Positions 48,961-58,800 of a DNA stretch of 64,000 nt are shown here, one piece after another. The position numbers were made by a program, and so were the translations under genes. Origin of the DNA: an uncultured Eggerthella sp. (lineage in GTDB: Bacteria > Actinomycetota > Coriobacteriia > Coriobacteriales > Eggerthellaceae); contig CAJKUH010000001.1 in assembly GCA_905203045.1 (NCBI GenBank), positions 186,001-250,000 on the forward strand, given 5' to 3'. The notes beneath the pieces were generated by a model. The model saw only the letters and a list, made by a program, of their open reading frames with translations. It made no database searches and was not told where the DNA came from. Every line of letters starts with the position of its first letter. Within the stretch, counting starts at the first letter, position 1.

Positions 48961-49508
48961 CAGTTGCCTCCTTGCATGGATCGGAGGGCAACTTCGGAAG
49001 TGCCTTCATCGGTGGTAACGCTCAAAAGCCCGTGGCTGTATGAGAATTCGAACGTGTTGGAGTCAATTACCTCGCTGGCCTTTTCGGGCGTGTAGGGGGT
49101 TCCCGCCAGGCTGTATTCCTGCAAGATCTTGCCCTGATACAGGTAGTAGCGGGTTTCGTACGAGCCGGAATCGAGCGTTTCCAGCACCACGAGCGAACGG
49201 CCTTCGGGGCCGTTGCCTGCGGCGATGGTTTCATGCGCGTCGTTGGCGCGCACCACGTTCGTGATAAGGCCCACGCCTTCGCGGGCGGTGTTGTCGTGCG
49301 TTTGCGTGTCGGTGATGTACTTGTACACCAAAACGCCTGATATAAGCGCCAAAAGCAGCGCCACGAAGAACACGCCCAGAATGAGGGGCGAAAACACCTG
49401 CTTGATGCGTGAAGGCTTCTTCCCCTTAAGGTCCAGCCCCGCAATGGCGGAAATGGCGTTTATGCGGTCTGTTTCCTCGACGGAGTCAAGATGGTCGTGG
49501 TTGCTCAT
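48960..49508 (-). CDS. pilus-operon membrane protein, DUF4860-like
   Basis: A 182-residue protein with about 38 cytoplasmic residues, one membrane helix (SPLILGVFFVALLLALISGVL, about 39-60) and an outer domain with RYYLYQGKILQEYSLAG. The shape matches the small single-pass proteins that accompany pseudopilins in actinobacterial type IV pilus-like operons; DUF4860 is my best guess. It overlaps both neighbouring genes by one to four bases. Confidence 0.65.
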   Translation of the reverse strand: MSNHDHLDSVEETDRINAISAIAGLDLKGKKPSRIKQVFSPLILGVFFVALLLALISGVLVYKYITDTQTHDNTAREGVGLITNVVRANDAHETIAAGNGPEGRSLVVLETLDSGSYETRYYLYQGKILQEYSLAGTPYTPEKASEVIDSNTFEFSYSHGLLSVTTDEGTSEVALRSMQGGN

Positions 49509-49786
49509 TTGGGCGTCACCACCACGGTGGGCATGATGTTGTCGGCGAAGCTTTCGTAGGAAACCACGTATTCGTCGTGGTTAATGGAAAGGCCGTAATC
49601 CTGCTCCAAATGCTCAAGCGAAGAGGGGTAGCTGCCCTCGATGGCACAGCACTGCTTGGCTGCGCTGATAATGGAATCGTGCAGGGCCGCCGCACCTTGT
49701 TCGCGGGCGTTGGCCTGTGCCGCGGAATAGGCAAGGCAGGCAAGCACGGCAACTACCACCAGGCAGCACACCACGATGATGCGCAT
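49505..49786 (-). CDS. small pilin-like protein
   Basis: A 93-residue protein beginning with a hydrophobic helix (MRIIVVCCLVVVAVLACLAY) and carrying a short outer domain with a CCAIEGSYPSSLEHLEQDYG stretch, reminiscent of a major-pilin alpha-beta region. The open frame continues upstream for 19 codons (ITDSELARRRK) to the stop of the GspF-like gene without a normal start codon. The N-terminus is therefore uncertain, and a non-standard start may be used. Confidence 0.6.
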   Translation of the reverse strand: MRIIVVCCLVVVAVLACLAYSAAQANAREQGAAALHDSIISAAKQCCAIEGSYPSSLEHLEQDYGLSINHDEYVVSYESFADNIMPTVVVTPK

Positions 49787-49843
49787 CTTGCGGCGCCGTG
49801 CCAGCTCACTGTCGGTTATCTCGTGAAACCTACGATCGCCTTC

Positions 49844-50896
49844 TTATGCGATGGAGCCCATGATGCCGATAAGGGGAAGCATCACGGCAATGAGCGTTGC
49901 GCCCACGGCCACGGTAAGGAAGGCGGCAAGGGCGGGTTCCACGCTGTCTACTGCGCTGTCGATCTGGGCGTTTGCGTCTTCGAAGAAGATGTCGGAAAGA
50001 TGCGCCAGCACTTCGTCGGAAGAACCGGAACGGGTGCCCATCAAAAGCATGCGGCCGTAGGCAGGCTCGAACACTTCGTTTTCCACGATTGCTTGGCCCA
50101 AGCTTCGGGGGTTGTCCAAGTCGATCATGCTGGCCAGGGTTTTGTCGAGTTTGGCGGCAAGCTCGGGATGGTCGACGGTGGCCATGGCCTGGCGCAGCGC
50201 CTGTTCTTCCTGCACACCGGATGCCACGAACGCGGCAAGGGCGTTGGTGAAGCGGGAAAGCGCCAACTGATACATCGCCTGGCTGGTGGCGGGGAACTTG
50301 CGCATGAGCGAAGTAACGCGTGCGCGGCCTGATTCGCTATGGGTGAGGACCGAAATGATAACGGCGCACACCGTGGCAACCAGCACGATGGCAAGTGCCA
50401 CGTAGCCAATGATCATGGAAGCGCCCACCATGCTGAACGAACCAGAGGTAAGCGATCCGGACATGTCGTTGTAGGTGCTGGTGAAGATAGGCAGGATAAC
50501 GATCACCGTGAACAGCAAGATGATGCTCATGATGCACAGCAGGGCGGCCGGGTAGCCTACCGAGCTTTGCAGCTTGGCAAACGAGCGGCGCTCGCTTTCG
50601 TAATAGCGCCCCAGGCTGCGCAGCACACGTTCGGTGCGGCCGGAACGTTCGCCCACGCGCACCATTTCCACGGCGTATGCGGGGAAGGCCCCAGTTGCCT
50701 CCATCGATTCTGCCAGGTCCATGCCTTCAGCGAGTTTGGCATATACCGTGTCGCACACGCGCTTGAAGGGCGATTGCTCGCGGTTCTCTGAAAGCATGTG
50801 CACGGCTTCATCTGTTTGCACGCCTGCTGCCAGCATGGTTGCCACGCTGGTGCAGAAAGCGCTTACGGCGCTGCTTTCCAGTTGTTTCTCTGCCAT
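49844..50896 (-). CDS. pilC: type IV pilus / type II secretion platform protein (PilC/GspF)
   Basis: A 350-residue inner-membrane platform. Two T2SF domains are visible. The first has TMLAAGVQTDEAVHMLSENRE and VRVGERSGRTERVLRSLG; the second has AAFVASGVQEEQALRQAM and GTRSGSSDEVLAHLSDIF. Three membrane segments include LCIMSIILLFTVIVILPIF and FLTVAVGATLIAVMLPLIGIM. AAGGGGAAG precedes the ATG at 50896. It is the first gene of the pilus-like operon. Confidence 0.88.
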   Translation of the reverse strand: MAEKQLESSAVSAFCTSVATMLAAGVQTDEAVHMLSENREQSPFKRVCDTVYAKLAEGMDLAESMEATGAFPAYAVEMVRVGERSGRTERVLRSLGRYYESERRSFAKLQSSVGYPAALLCIMSIILLFTVIVILPIFTSTYNDMSGSLTSGSFSMVGASMIIGYVALAIVLVATVCAVIISVLTHSESGRARVTSLMRKFPATSQAMYQLALSRFTNALAAFVASGVQEEQALRQAMATVDHPELAAKLDKTLASMIDLDNPRSLGQAIVENEVFEPAYGRMLLMGTRSGSSDEVLAHLSDIFFEDANAQIDSAVDSVEPALAAFLTVAVGATLIAVMLPLIGIMGSIA

Positions 50897-51479
50897 AACT
50901 TCCCCTTGATGTTGGTAAAGAGTTCTTTGCCTATTGTTGCACGGAAAACGACGGGGGAGCGCCATTTGCTGCGTATTTCCAGCTCGTTTATACGATTCGT
51001 TGCTTTCGCCGGGGCGTTTGCGTTAAAAATGGCAGGCCCGTTGGCAGAAAGAGGCCCAAAAGTACGATGCGCCGTCTGGTTTAGGCTGGTTTTGCGGCGA
51101 TTGGGGCCGTTTTTCGTAGATAAGGGCGGTTTTTCTCCCACGGTGGCGAAGACATTCGTACTTTAGAAGCCTAATTTGCCACAAGAGGGCAATTTTTTGG
51201 CGCTGCTCCCATTTCAGTTGTGCTGTGCGGGTATTGGCGCTGCTCCCCTATTGCTTTGCCCTGCGTGGGATCTGGCGCTGCCCTGTCACTCTGCGCTGTG
51301 CGGATCCTGCGCGGTTGCAAGTGCTTTGTGCTGCATGAGTGTTGGCGCTGTTGCCCCCCCCTCATCGCTTTGCGTTGTGCGGAGCTTATTACCCCGCCTT
51401 GTGCTGCGAGGGGGCGGCTTGGCAAGATGGACGGGGTCGGCGGGTCTGCCGAGCAGGTTTTGCGGCGGTTGGAGCTACT
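50897..51479. other. intergenic region with decayed tandem repeats
   Basis: About 580 bases without a supported gene. Between 51196 and 51370 the phrase TTGGCGCTG(C/T)(T/C)(C/G)CC, followed some 30 bases later by CTGTGCGG or similar, recurs about four times at irregular 35-70 base spacing. This suggests an old, degenerate tandem repeat. Confidence 0.4.
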
Positions 51480-52409
51480 TTAATACACGTATCGGTCGGT
51501 GTAGTTCTTGCCGTCGCCTACGTTGCTGTTCCCGCTGCTGGCGGCGAAGGTGAGGTCTACGCGGCTCCAGGTGTCCGGATCTACCTTGAACTGGGCGCTT
51601 TTCCAAGTGCCGTCGATGTACACCATGATCCAAGCGTGGTAGATGTTGTCGGGCGAAACGTAACCGGTAACGATTTGCGCGGGGATGCCCTGGCTGCGCA
51701 GCATGGCGGCGCCCAGGCTGGCGTAGTCGAAGCAGATTCCTGTGCCCGAGGAAAGCGTATCGTCGGGGTTGGGCACGTAGCCCGTGGCGTTCTTCAGCTT
51801 TTCGGCTTTGGCATCGTCGTATTTGATGTTGTCGACGATGTACGAGCAGATTGCCTTCACCGCTTCGCCCTGGTTGGTGGCGCCGGCAACCAATTCGCGT
51901 GCTTTGGCAACGCAGGCGCTGCTTTCGGAATAGCTGCAGAACACGTTGGGGCGCAGGTAGGGGTCGAACTCGTTGGCAATCGAAACGGTGGCGCTGGTGC
52001 TGTACAGCTCTACATAGTTGTTGCCCGAAGTGTTCTGCATTACGCGGAAGATGTAGGTTCCGTTGCCGTAGGTAAGGGGGCACACGATGGCGGTACCGTT
52101 TTGGGGCAGGTCGTACGTGGCGCTTTGTCCGCCGCAGGCTACCTGGAACTTCAGGCGCGAAGAGCTGGTTGCCGAAGCGGCCACGTATCCATCCGAGGTT
52201 GCGGAGGTGTCTACCAAGGCGCCGTTGCTGCCCTTGGCTGCGTTTTTGTGGAAGGATGCGCCGGCGATGGATGTTGCTGGCGTGAAGCTTGCGCCGCTTG
52301 CTTCTTCGGAGCTGCCGCACCCTGAAAGGGCGCTTAAGCAAGCCAGTAGCCAGACCGTAACAATTACAGCTATGAATCGAGGCGCTCTGTCTAGCAAATG
52401 AGCAAGCAT
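51480..52409 (-). CDS. transglutaminase-like lipoprotein
   Basis: A 309-residue protein. A hydrophobic signal ends in the lipobox LSALSGCGSS (Cys near 31). The C-terminal half has a transglutaminase/protease-like fold with the catalytic cysteine in GTGICFDYASLGAAML, the histidine in IYHAWIMVYIDG and the aspartate in FKVDPDTWSRVDLTF. Such secreted domains act as cysteine proteases or cross-linkers. It is divergent from the giant surface protein, so it might process or cross-link surface material, but that is speculative. The start at 52409 has no strong ribosome site. Confidence 0.82.
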   Translation of the reverse strand: MLAHLLDRAPRFIAVIVTVWLLACLSALSGCGSSEEASGASFTPATSIAGASFHKNAAKGSNGALVDTSATSDGYVAASATSSSRLKFQVACGGQSATYDLPQNGTAIVCPLTYGNGTYIFRVMQNTSGNNYVELYSTSATVSIANEFDPYLRPNVFCSYSESSACVAKARELVAGATNQGEAVKAICSYIVDNIKYDDAKAEKLKNATGYVPNPDDTLSSGTGICFDYASLGAAMLRSQGIPAQIVTGYVSPDNIYHAWIMVYIDGTWKSAQFKVDPDTWSRVDLTFAASSGNSNVGDGKNYTDRYVY

Positions 52410-52693
52410 TAGTTGAGTATACGCCCGCGTGGGGGTCCCCGAGCATCAGAACCGCAGCAATAACCCGTTTGCCCCCGCTTTGGGGTGGGGCTGTGGTGCG
52501 GAACTGATGCGCGTAATGCGTGAAAATCAAGGTGCCGGAACCCGTCCGAAAAGCGCAGTAAAGCGGCGGCGATGGGGGAGGGCCAACGCTTTGTGCGAAC
52601 AGTGATTTCCCATCGAAGCACCAAGCAATGCCTGCGGCAAGTAACGGCAGGTCAGCGCGAATAAAGGAATGTGCAAATTACTTGAAATGTTAC

Positions 52694-52721
52694 TTAAAAC
52701 ATAGCAGCAAAATAGTATGCT
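52694..52721 (+). promoter_or_regulatory. candidate promoter of the giant surface protein
   Basis: TTAAAA (52694-52699), a 16-base spacer, TATGCT (52716-52721) in an AT-rich patch. It would give a leader of about 140 bases. The remaining 52410-52693 shows only a CCTGC/GCAGG hairpin near 52634. Confidence 0.35.
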
Positions 52722-52739
52722 AATACAGTTAGGACAACA

Positions 52740-52860
52740 GTAAGGTAGCCCCTGTGCCAAAGCCTGATAAAACCGCAGGTGAAGGCGGTGGGGCTGGCCT
52801 GCGAACGCAGGCATGTAGGTAATACCAATCGCGGCGATGAGCCCGCTACGATTGACGAGG
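52740..52860 (+). promoter_or_regulatory. structured 5' leader of the giant surface protein
   Basis: The leader can fold with a nested arm: AGCCCC/GGGGCT (52747-52752 with 52790-52795), GCC/GGC (52756-52758 with 52784-52786) and CCTG/CAGG (52763-52766 with 52776-52779). A strong GCCTGC-GAAC-GCAGGC hairpin follows (52797-52812), then GTAG...CTAC (52815-52849) right up to the ribosome site GAGG at 52857. I compared it by eye with c-di-GMP-I, cobalamin and other riboswitch patterns and could not match it. Confidence 0.4.
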
Positions 52861-52868
52861 TGAATGTT

Positions 52869-55800
52869 ATGAGCGCCAAAAACGCGAATAACAACGCTGA
52901 AAACGCAAAGAACGGCAAGGCTGCAAAAAGCATGACGGAGCACTACACGCTGGGCCACAAGGCCGTAGCGGTGGCGATGTCTACGGTCATGCTCGGCTTC
53001 GGTGTGCCGGTGAACGCCCCGAAGGACGCCTATGCAGATACGGACGCTGCTGCCGAGCAGCCCTCCGACCAGGATTCGGCAACCAGCGCGAAGAAGAGCA
53101 CGGAAGACACCAGCGCGAAGAAGACGGAGTCTACCAAGGCAACGGATTCTTCTTCGGCAAGCTCCAGTTCCAGCACGGCCACGCAGAACAACAGCTCCAA
53201 GGCGGACAGCTCTTCTGCCAAGGATGCCGCTAAAACCGACATCAAGGCCGAAACCAAAACCACGGCAGATGTGAAACTTTCCCTGGGCAACGCTTCCATC
53301 AAGTACCAGGGTCAGACCATCGCTGCCCCTACCACTAAGGTAACGGTGCCCACGAAGAACGCCTTCAAGTTCACCGTTGCGGCCGATAACGGCTACACCC
53401 TTACCAAGGTTACGGTGAAGGTTTCCGGCAAGGAAAGCACCCTTACCGCTGATGGCAACGGCATCTACACGGTTGCTGCTGCCGATGTGGCAACGGGCGC
53501 ATCCATCAAGCTGGTTACGGAAAAGCAGGTACAGGCTCAACCCGCTGCCGACACCACGCCCATCGAAAACACGGAATCCCAGGCTCCTGCAGCTAGCCAG
53601 CCCACAGCCGATCAGACCGCCAGCGGCGATTCGTCCGCCGATGCCGGCCAGTCTGCTTCCGGCGATGCCGACAATCAGGTAAGTGCTGGTGAGGGCGCTG
53701 GCGAGTCTGACGACCAGCAGGGTAGTGAAGAGGCTGACGGCAACGAAGCCTCCCAGGATGAATCGGCCGACGGCCAGTCTGAAGAAACGAGTGAATCCGA
53801 TGCCGCGCAGCTGCAAGCTCTGGGCAACGAATTTCTGAGTATGCTCTCCGATTCCAATTCTGCAATTTCTGGGCCCACGTCTGTTGCCCAGGCGGATACC
53901 ATCACGCTTACTTACAACGGTGAAGGCACGCCTCAATTCTGGAACGGTGGCGACGGCCTGTTCTCCACCTGGCAAGAAAGCGCCGATCACAAAACGCTTA
54001 CGCTTACGGCTACCAGCAATTGGGCGTTCAACGGTTCAAGCAAAAATGCGACTATCTACTGCGCCTACATCGACAACGAGGGAGTGTGGCATACCGCGGA
54101 TAGCGGTGCTGCGCAGTTTACCGTTACGGTAACCAAGCGTTCCTTTACCTTGGTGCAGCCCGATCCGGTCGCTGCAGGTGCGGACCACTTTTGGATTCCT
54201 TCCATTATCGACAATGCAACGGGCAAGGTAATCAGTCTTTCCGATGCGCCGGGCGGCTCGTTCTATCCGTTTGAGTATTATCGCGATGGCGTGAAAATTG
54301 AAAATGCCAGCCAGTACTATCACAGCGCGGAAGAGTTCAGCAAACCGGGCAAGTACACCGTTGTTGTTAAACCCAACAGCGGATGGATCTATGACTTCCA
54401 AGGCGAAGTTACCATCGTCGTTCCGACGGTAGGCGAGCAGGAATTCGATACCGACAATCCGAAGGATTACGTATACGACGGCAATCCTCACAAATGGGCA
54501 CCTACGGTAACCGATTCTGATACCGGCGCTGTTCTTACCGAGGGCACCGATTACGACCTTGCGTACAGCACCAACGATTTCACCAATCCGGGTACCATCA
54601 CCGTAACCATCAAGGGCAAGGGCGCCTACAAGAATAGCAACGCCACCAAGACGTATCGCATCATCAAGGTTTCCATCCTTGGTAAAGACTCCATCAAAGA
54701 AGGGGAGAAGACTACCTACAAACCCGATGGCTTTACGAGCGATGTAACCTGGAGCTCTTCGGATTCTTCTATCCTCGAGATCGACCCTGTTACCGGCGAA
54801 GCAACGGGCGTTTATCCTGGCAAGGTAACCATTTGGGCTGTTGACAAGGAAGGCCATGCAGCCAGCAAGGACGTTACCGTTACGCGCGACGAGCAGAACG
54901 GCGCTTGGGTGTACGTGTACACCAAGGTTGTATACAACGGCCTTGATTTGTCTTCTTCGGCAGAAGGCAGGGCCAAGGCTAAGGAGCTTGGTCTTAGTGT
55001 TAACGACCATGGCTGGTTCACGCTTGGCAAAGTGTGGGTAGGCGGAATCAAGAACCCGACCCGTGGCGGCATCCACAACACCGAATATCAGCAGAAGACC
55101 CTCGCCAACCTTTCGAAGGTTGAGCGCTTCAACGCCAATGGCAACATCAATTTCAACGACATTACGTGGAACGACTATGTTGGCAGTGCCGATGGTGCCG
55201 ATAATTACGTTGGCTACAACACCTGGACTTGGCACCTTGACGGCAACGTCGACATCAAGTCGATGACCAAGGTGAACGTCCACTATGTTGAGAAGGGCAA
55301 CCCCAGCAATGAATTGGGGTCTGACCAGATTACTACCACGGTTGGCAAGGAATTCGACCCTGCAAGCCAGAAGCGCGATTTCGAGGGCTATACCTTCGAT
55401 TCTGCCGACCCTGCCTTCACTCCTGAAGAGGGCCAGGTAAAGGACGTATACCTGTACTACACCAAGGGCACGTTCCCCTATACCGTTAAGTATGTAGAAA
55501 AGGATACTGGCGAGGAACTTCACGCTCCTGTTCAGCATGGTGGTGAGTATGGCTCTGAGGTAACGGAAGATGCTCTGAACATTCAGGGCTACGACGTTGA
55601 TGCTGCTCAGAAAACGCTGAAGATTGGCACCGACGGTAACGAAATCACCTTCTATTACACGAAGAAGGCCATCGACTATACCGTTAACTACTATGTGAAC
55701 GGCACTACCGACAAGGTTCAGGATTCCCAGACGATTTCCGGCAGAACGTATGGCGAAACGGTAACGGCTGATCAGCCTAGCGTAGGCGGCTATACGCTGG

Positions 55801-58800
55801 TGCCTGGTCAGAATCCCACCATCACGCTTTCCGAGGATACGCACGAGATCAACGTCTACTACTACAAGAATGTGGCGTTGACGGCTAATTCCGGAACCGA
55901 AACATACGACGGTACGGAAAAGTCCGTTTCTGGCTTTACTGGTGCACCTAACGATGCCGATTTCTCGAGCATTTCTGTTGGAACAAAGGGCACCGATGCA
56001 GATACCTATCCTGCTCAGTTCCCCGAGGGCACTAAGGGCACCGTTGACGCAACGGGCAAGTACATCGTTACCGATGCTACCGATGGTCAGTTGGTAATCA
56101 ACCCCGTTAAGGACGAGGTTGTTGTCACGATTAAGGGCAACACCGATCCCCAAAAATACGACGGCAAGGAACATTCTGTTTCCGGCTACAACGTTGAATC
56201 CATCAGCAACAGTGCTCTTGCCGCGAGCGACATTGCGCTTAAGTCTGGCGTTTCCGCTTCCGCAAAGGGCACCGATGCCAACACGTACTACATGGGGCTG
56301 AATTCCGAAAGCTTCCAGCTTACGGGCAAGGCTGCCAAAAACTTCGAAAATGTGAAGTTCGAAGTAGAAGATGGCTATCTTGATATCGCAAAGCGCGATG
56401 TGACGCTGACCTCGGGTTCTGACGAAAAGGCCTATGACGGCACTCCGCTTACCAAGGAAGAAGTAACGGCCTCTGGCGACGGCTTTGCCGACGGCGAAGG
56501 TGCCGACTATACCTATACCGGTTCTCGAACCGATGTTGGCGAGTCGGACAACACCTTCGGCTACACGCTGAAGAGCAATACGAAGGCCGGCAACTACAAC
56601 ATCGAAACCAAGCCGGGCACGCTCAAGGTCACCCCGATGACGGATACCGTTAAGGTCGTTATCGCCGAAAAGAGCGGCAACGAAATGTACGACGGTACCA
56701 CCAAATCGTTGCGCGGCTATGACGTAAAGAGCATTCAGATCAACGGCAAGGACACCAACCTCTATCACGAGAGCGACTTCGCCTACACCGGCGGTGACGC
56801 CGATGTGGCGCAAGGCACCGATGCGGATAGCTACGACATGGGTCTTACTGCAGCGATGTTCAAGAATCAGAACGGCAATTTCAAGAACGTTGAGTTCCAG
56901 ATCGAAGATGGTCAGCTCGTCATTAGCCCTCGCCCGGTAACGCTCACCTCGGCTTCCGATCACAAACCTTATGACGGCACTCCTCTTACCAATAACCAGG
57001 TAACGGTTGGCGGCAAGGGCTTTGTTGAAGGTCAGGGTGCAACCTATAACGTTACGGGCAGCCAGACCCTGGTTGGTTCCAGCAACAATGCCTTCGACTA
57101 CACGCTGAATAACGGCACGCTGGCCAAGAACTACGACATCACCAAGACGGAAGGCACGCTTACCGTTACCAACCGCGATGCCCAATACGAAATCACGGTA
57201 GAAGCCAACTCCAATGAATCTACCTACAACGGCAAGAACCAGTCGCTTACCGGCTTGAAGAGCACCACCTTCACGGTGGATGGCCACACCTATACTGTTT
57301 CCGGCCTTGAGGCATCGAGCGGCAATGTGAAGAACGTTGGCGAGTACCCCGTATCCATTACGGGCACTCCTGTGGTGAAGGATGCTGCGGGCAATGATGT
57401 GACCAGCGAATTCAAGGTGAACACCAAGCCCGGCACGTTCAAGATCAACCAGCGCAAGGTAACGCTGACTTCTGGTTACGATAAGAAGGTTTACGACGGC
57501 ACCGCCCTTACCAACGGCACGGTAACGGCTTCCGGCGATGGCTTCGCTGACGGCGAAGGCGCCACCTACAGCGTAACGGGCGCTCAGACCGAGGCGGGCA
57601 CCAGCAACAACGACTTCACCTATGCGCTGAACGAGGGCACGCTTGCCTCCAACTACACCATCGAAACCAAGCCGGGCACCCTTGAGGTAACCCCCGTTAC
57701 CGACAGAGTCACGGTAACCATTCAGGGCGCAACGAATACGGCAACCTACGATGGTACTGAAAAGAGCGTTTCCGGCTATACAACCACAATTGACGGCAGC
57801 AGCCTGTACAGCGACAAGGACTTCACGTTCAGTGGTACCGCTGAAGCGAAGGGCACCGATGTCAAGGATGGCGGCTACGCCATGGGCCTTGCTGCTGGCC
57901 AGTTCAAGAACATCAGCGGGAACTTCACTAACGTTGAGTTCGTGGTTAACGATGGTTTGCTGGTAATTAGCAAGCGTGCGGTAACGGTGAAATCCGAAAG
58001 CCACAACTTCACCTATAACGGCCAGGCTCAAACGTGGTCTAAGGCTTCCTGCGACGATGATGTGTTCAACGCTCAGACCAATGGCCTTACCGCTACCGGT
58101 TCGGTAACCAATGTGGGCGACGAAGAGAAGAACGCAATTTCCTACAACTGGAACGAAGGCTGCTCGGCAGATAACTTCACCATCACACCCGACGAAGGCA
58201 CACTTACCGTTTCGCCTGTTCAAGATGAAGTTACGGTAACCATCAAGGGCCACAAGGGTGGCGGCGTATACAACGGTTCTGAGCAGACGGTTGAAGGCTA
58301 TGATTTCGAATCTTCGAACGATCTGTACAAGGCAAGTGACTTTACGTTCAGCGGTTCTGCGGTAGTCAAGGGCACCGATGTCAAGGATGGCGGCTACGCC
58401 ATGGGTCTTGACGCTGGTCAGTTCCAGAACACCAGCAAGAACTTCGCCAAGGCAACCTTCAAGGTCGAAGACGGTCAGCTTAATATTACTCAGCGCAAGG
58501 TGGCGCTCAGGTCTGAGGGCCATACCTGGACCTACACGGGTGAAACCTTCACGCTGCCCAACGTTTCCGGTTGGCAGCAGTCGGGTGACGAAGGCTTTGT
58601 AACCGGTGAGGTTTCCGACGTTACGGCAACCGGTTCGGTTAAGAACGTTGGCGACGAGCAGACCAATGCCATTACCTGGACGAATGGTACAAAATTTAAG
58701 GCTTCGAACTACGACATTGCCAAGGATGAGGGAACGCTTAAGGTTGAGGCTGGCAACGATATTGCTGGCTATGTAACGCTCGCCCCTGCCGACGTTACGG

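Noticed and set aside
52740..52860. Assignment of the adhesin leader to the c-di-GMP-I (GEMM) riboswitch
   Set aside because: An AAAGC-like word is present, but the paired tetraloop and receptor helices and the conserved core do not fit by eye.
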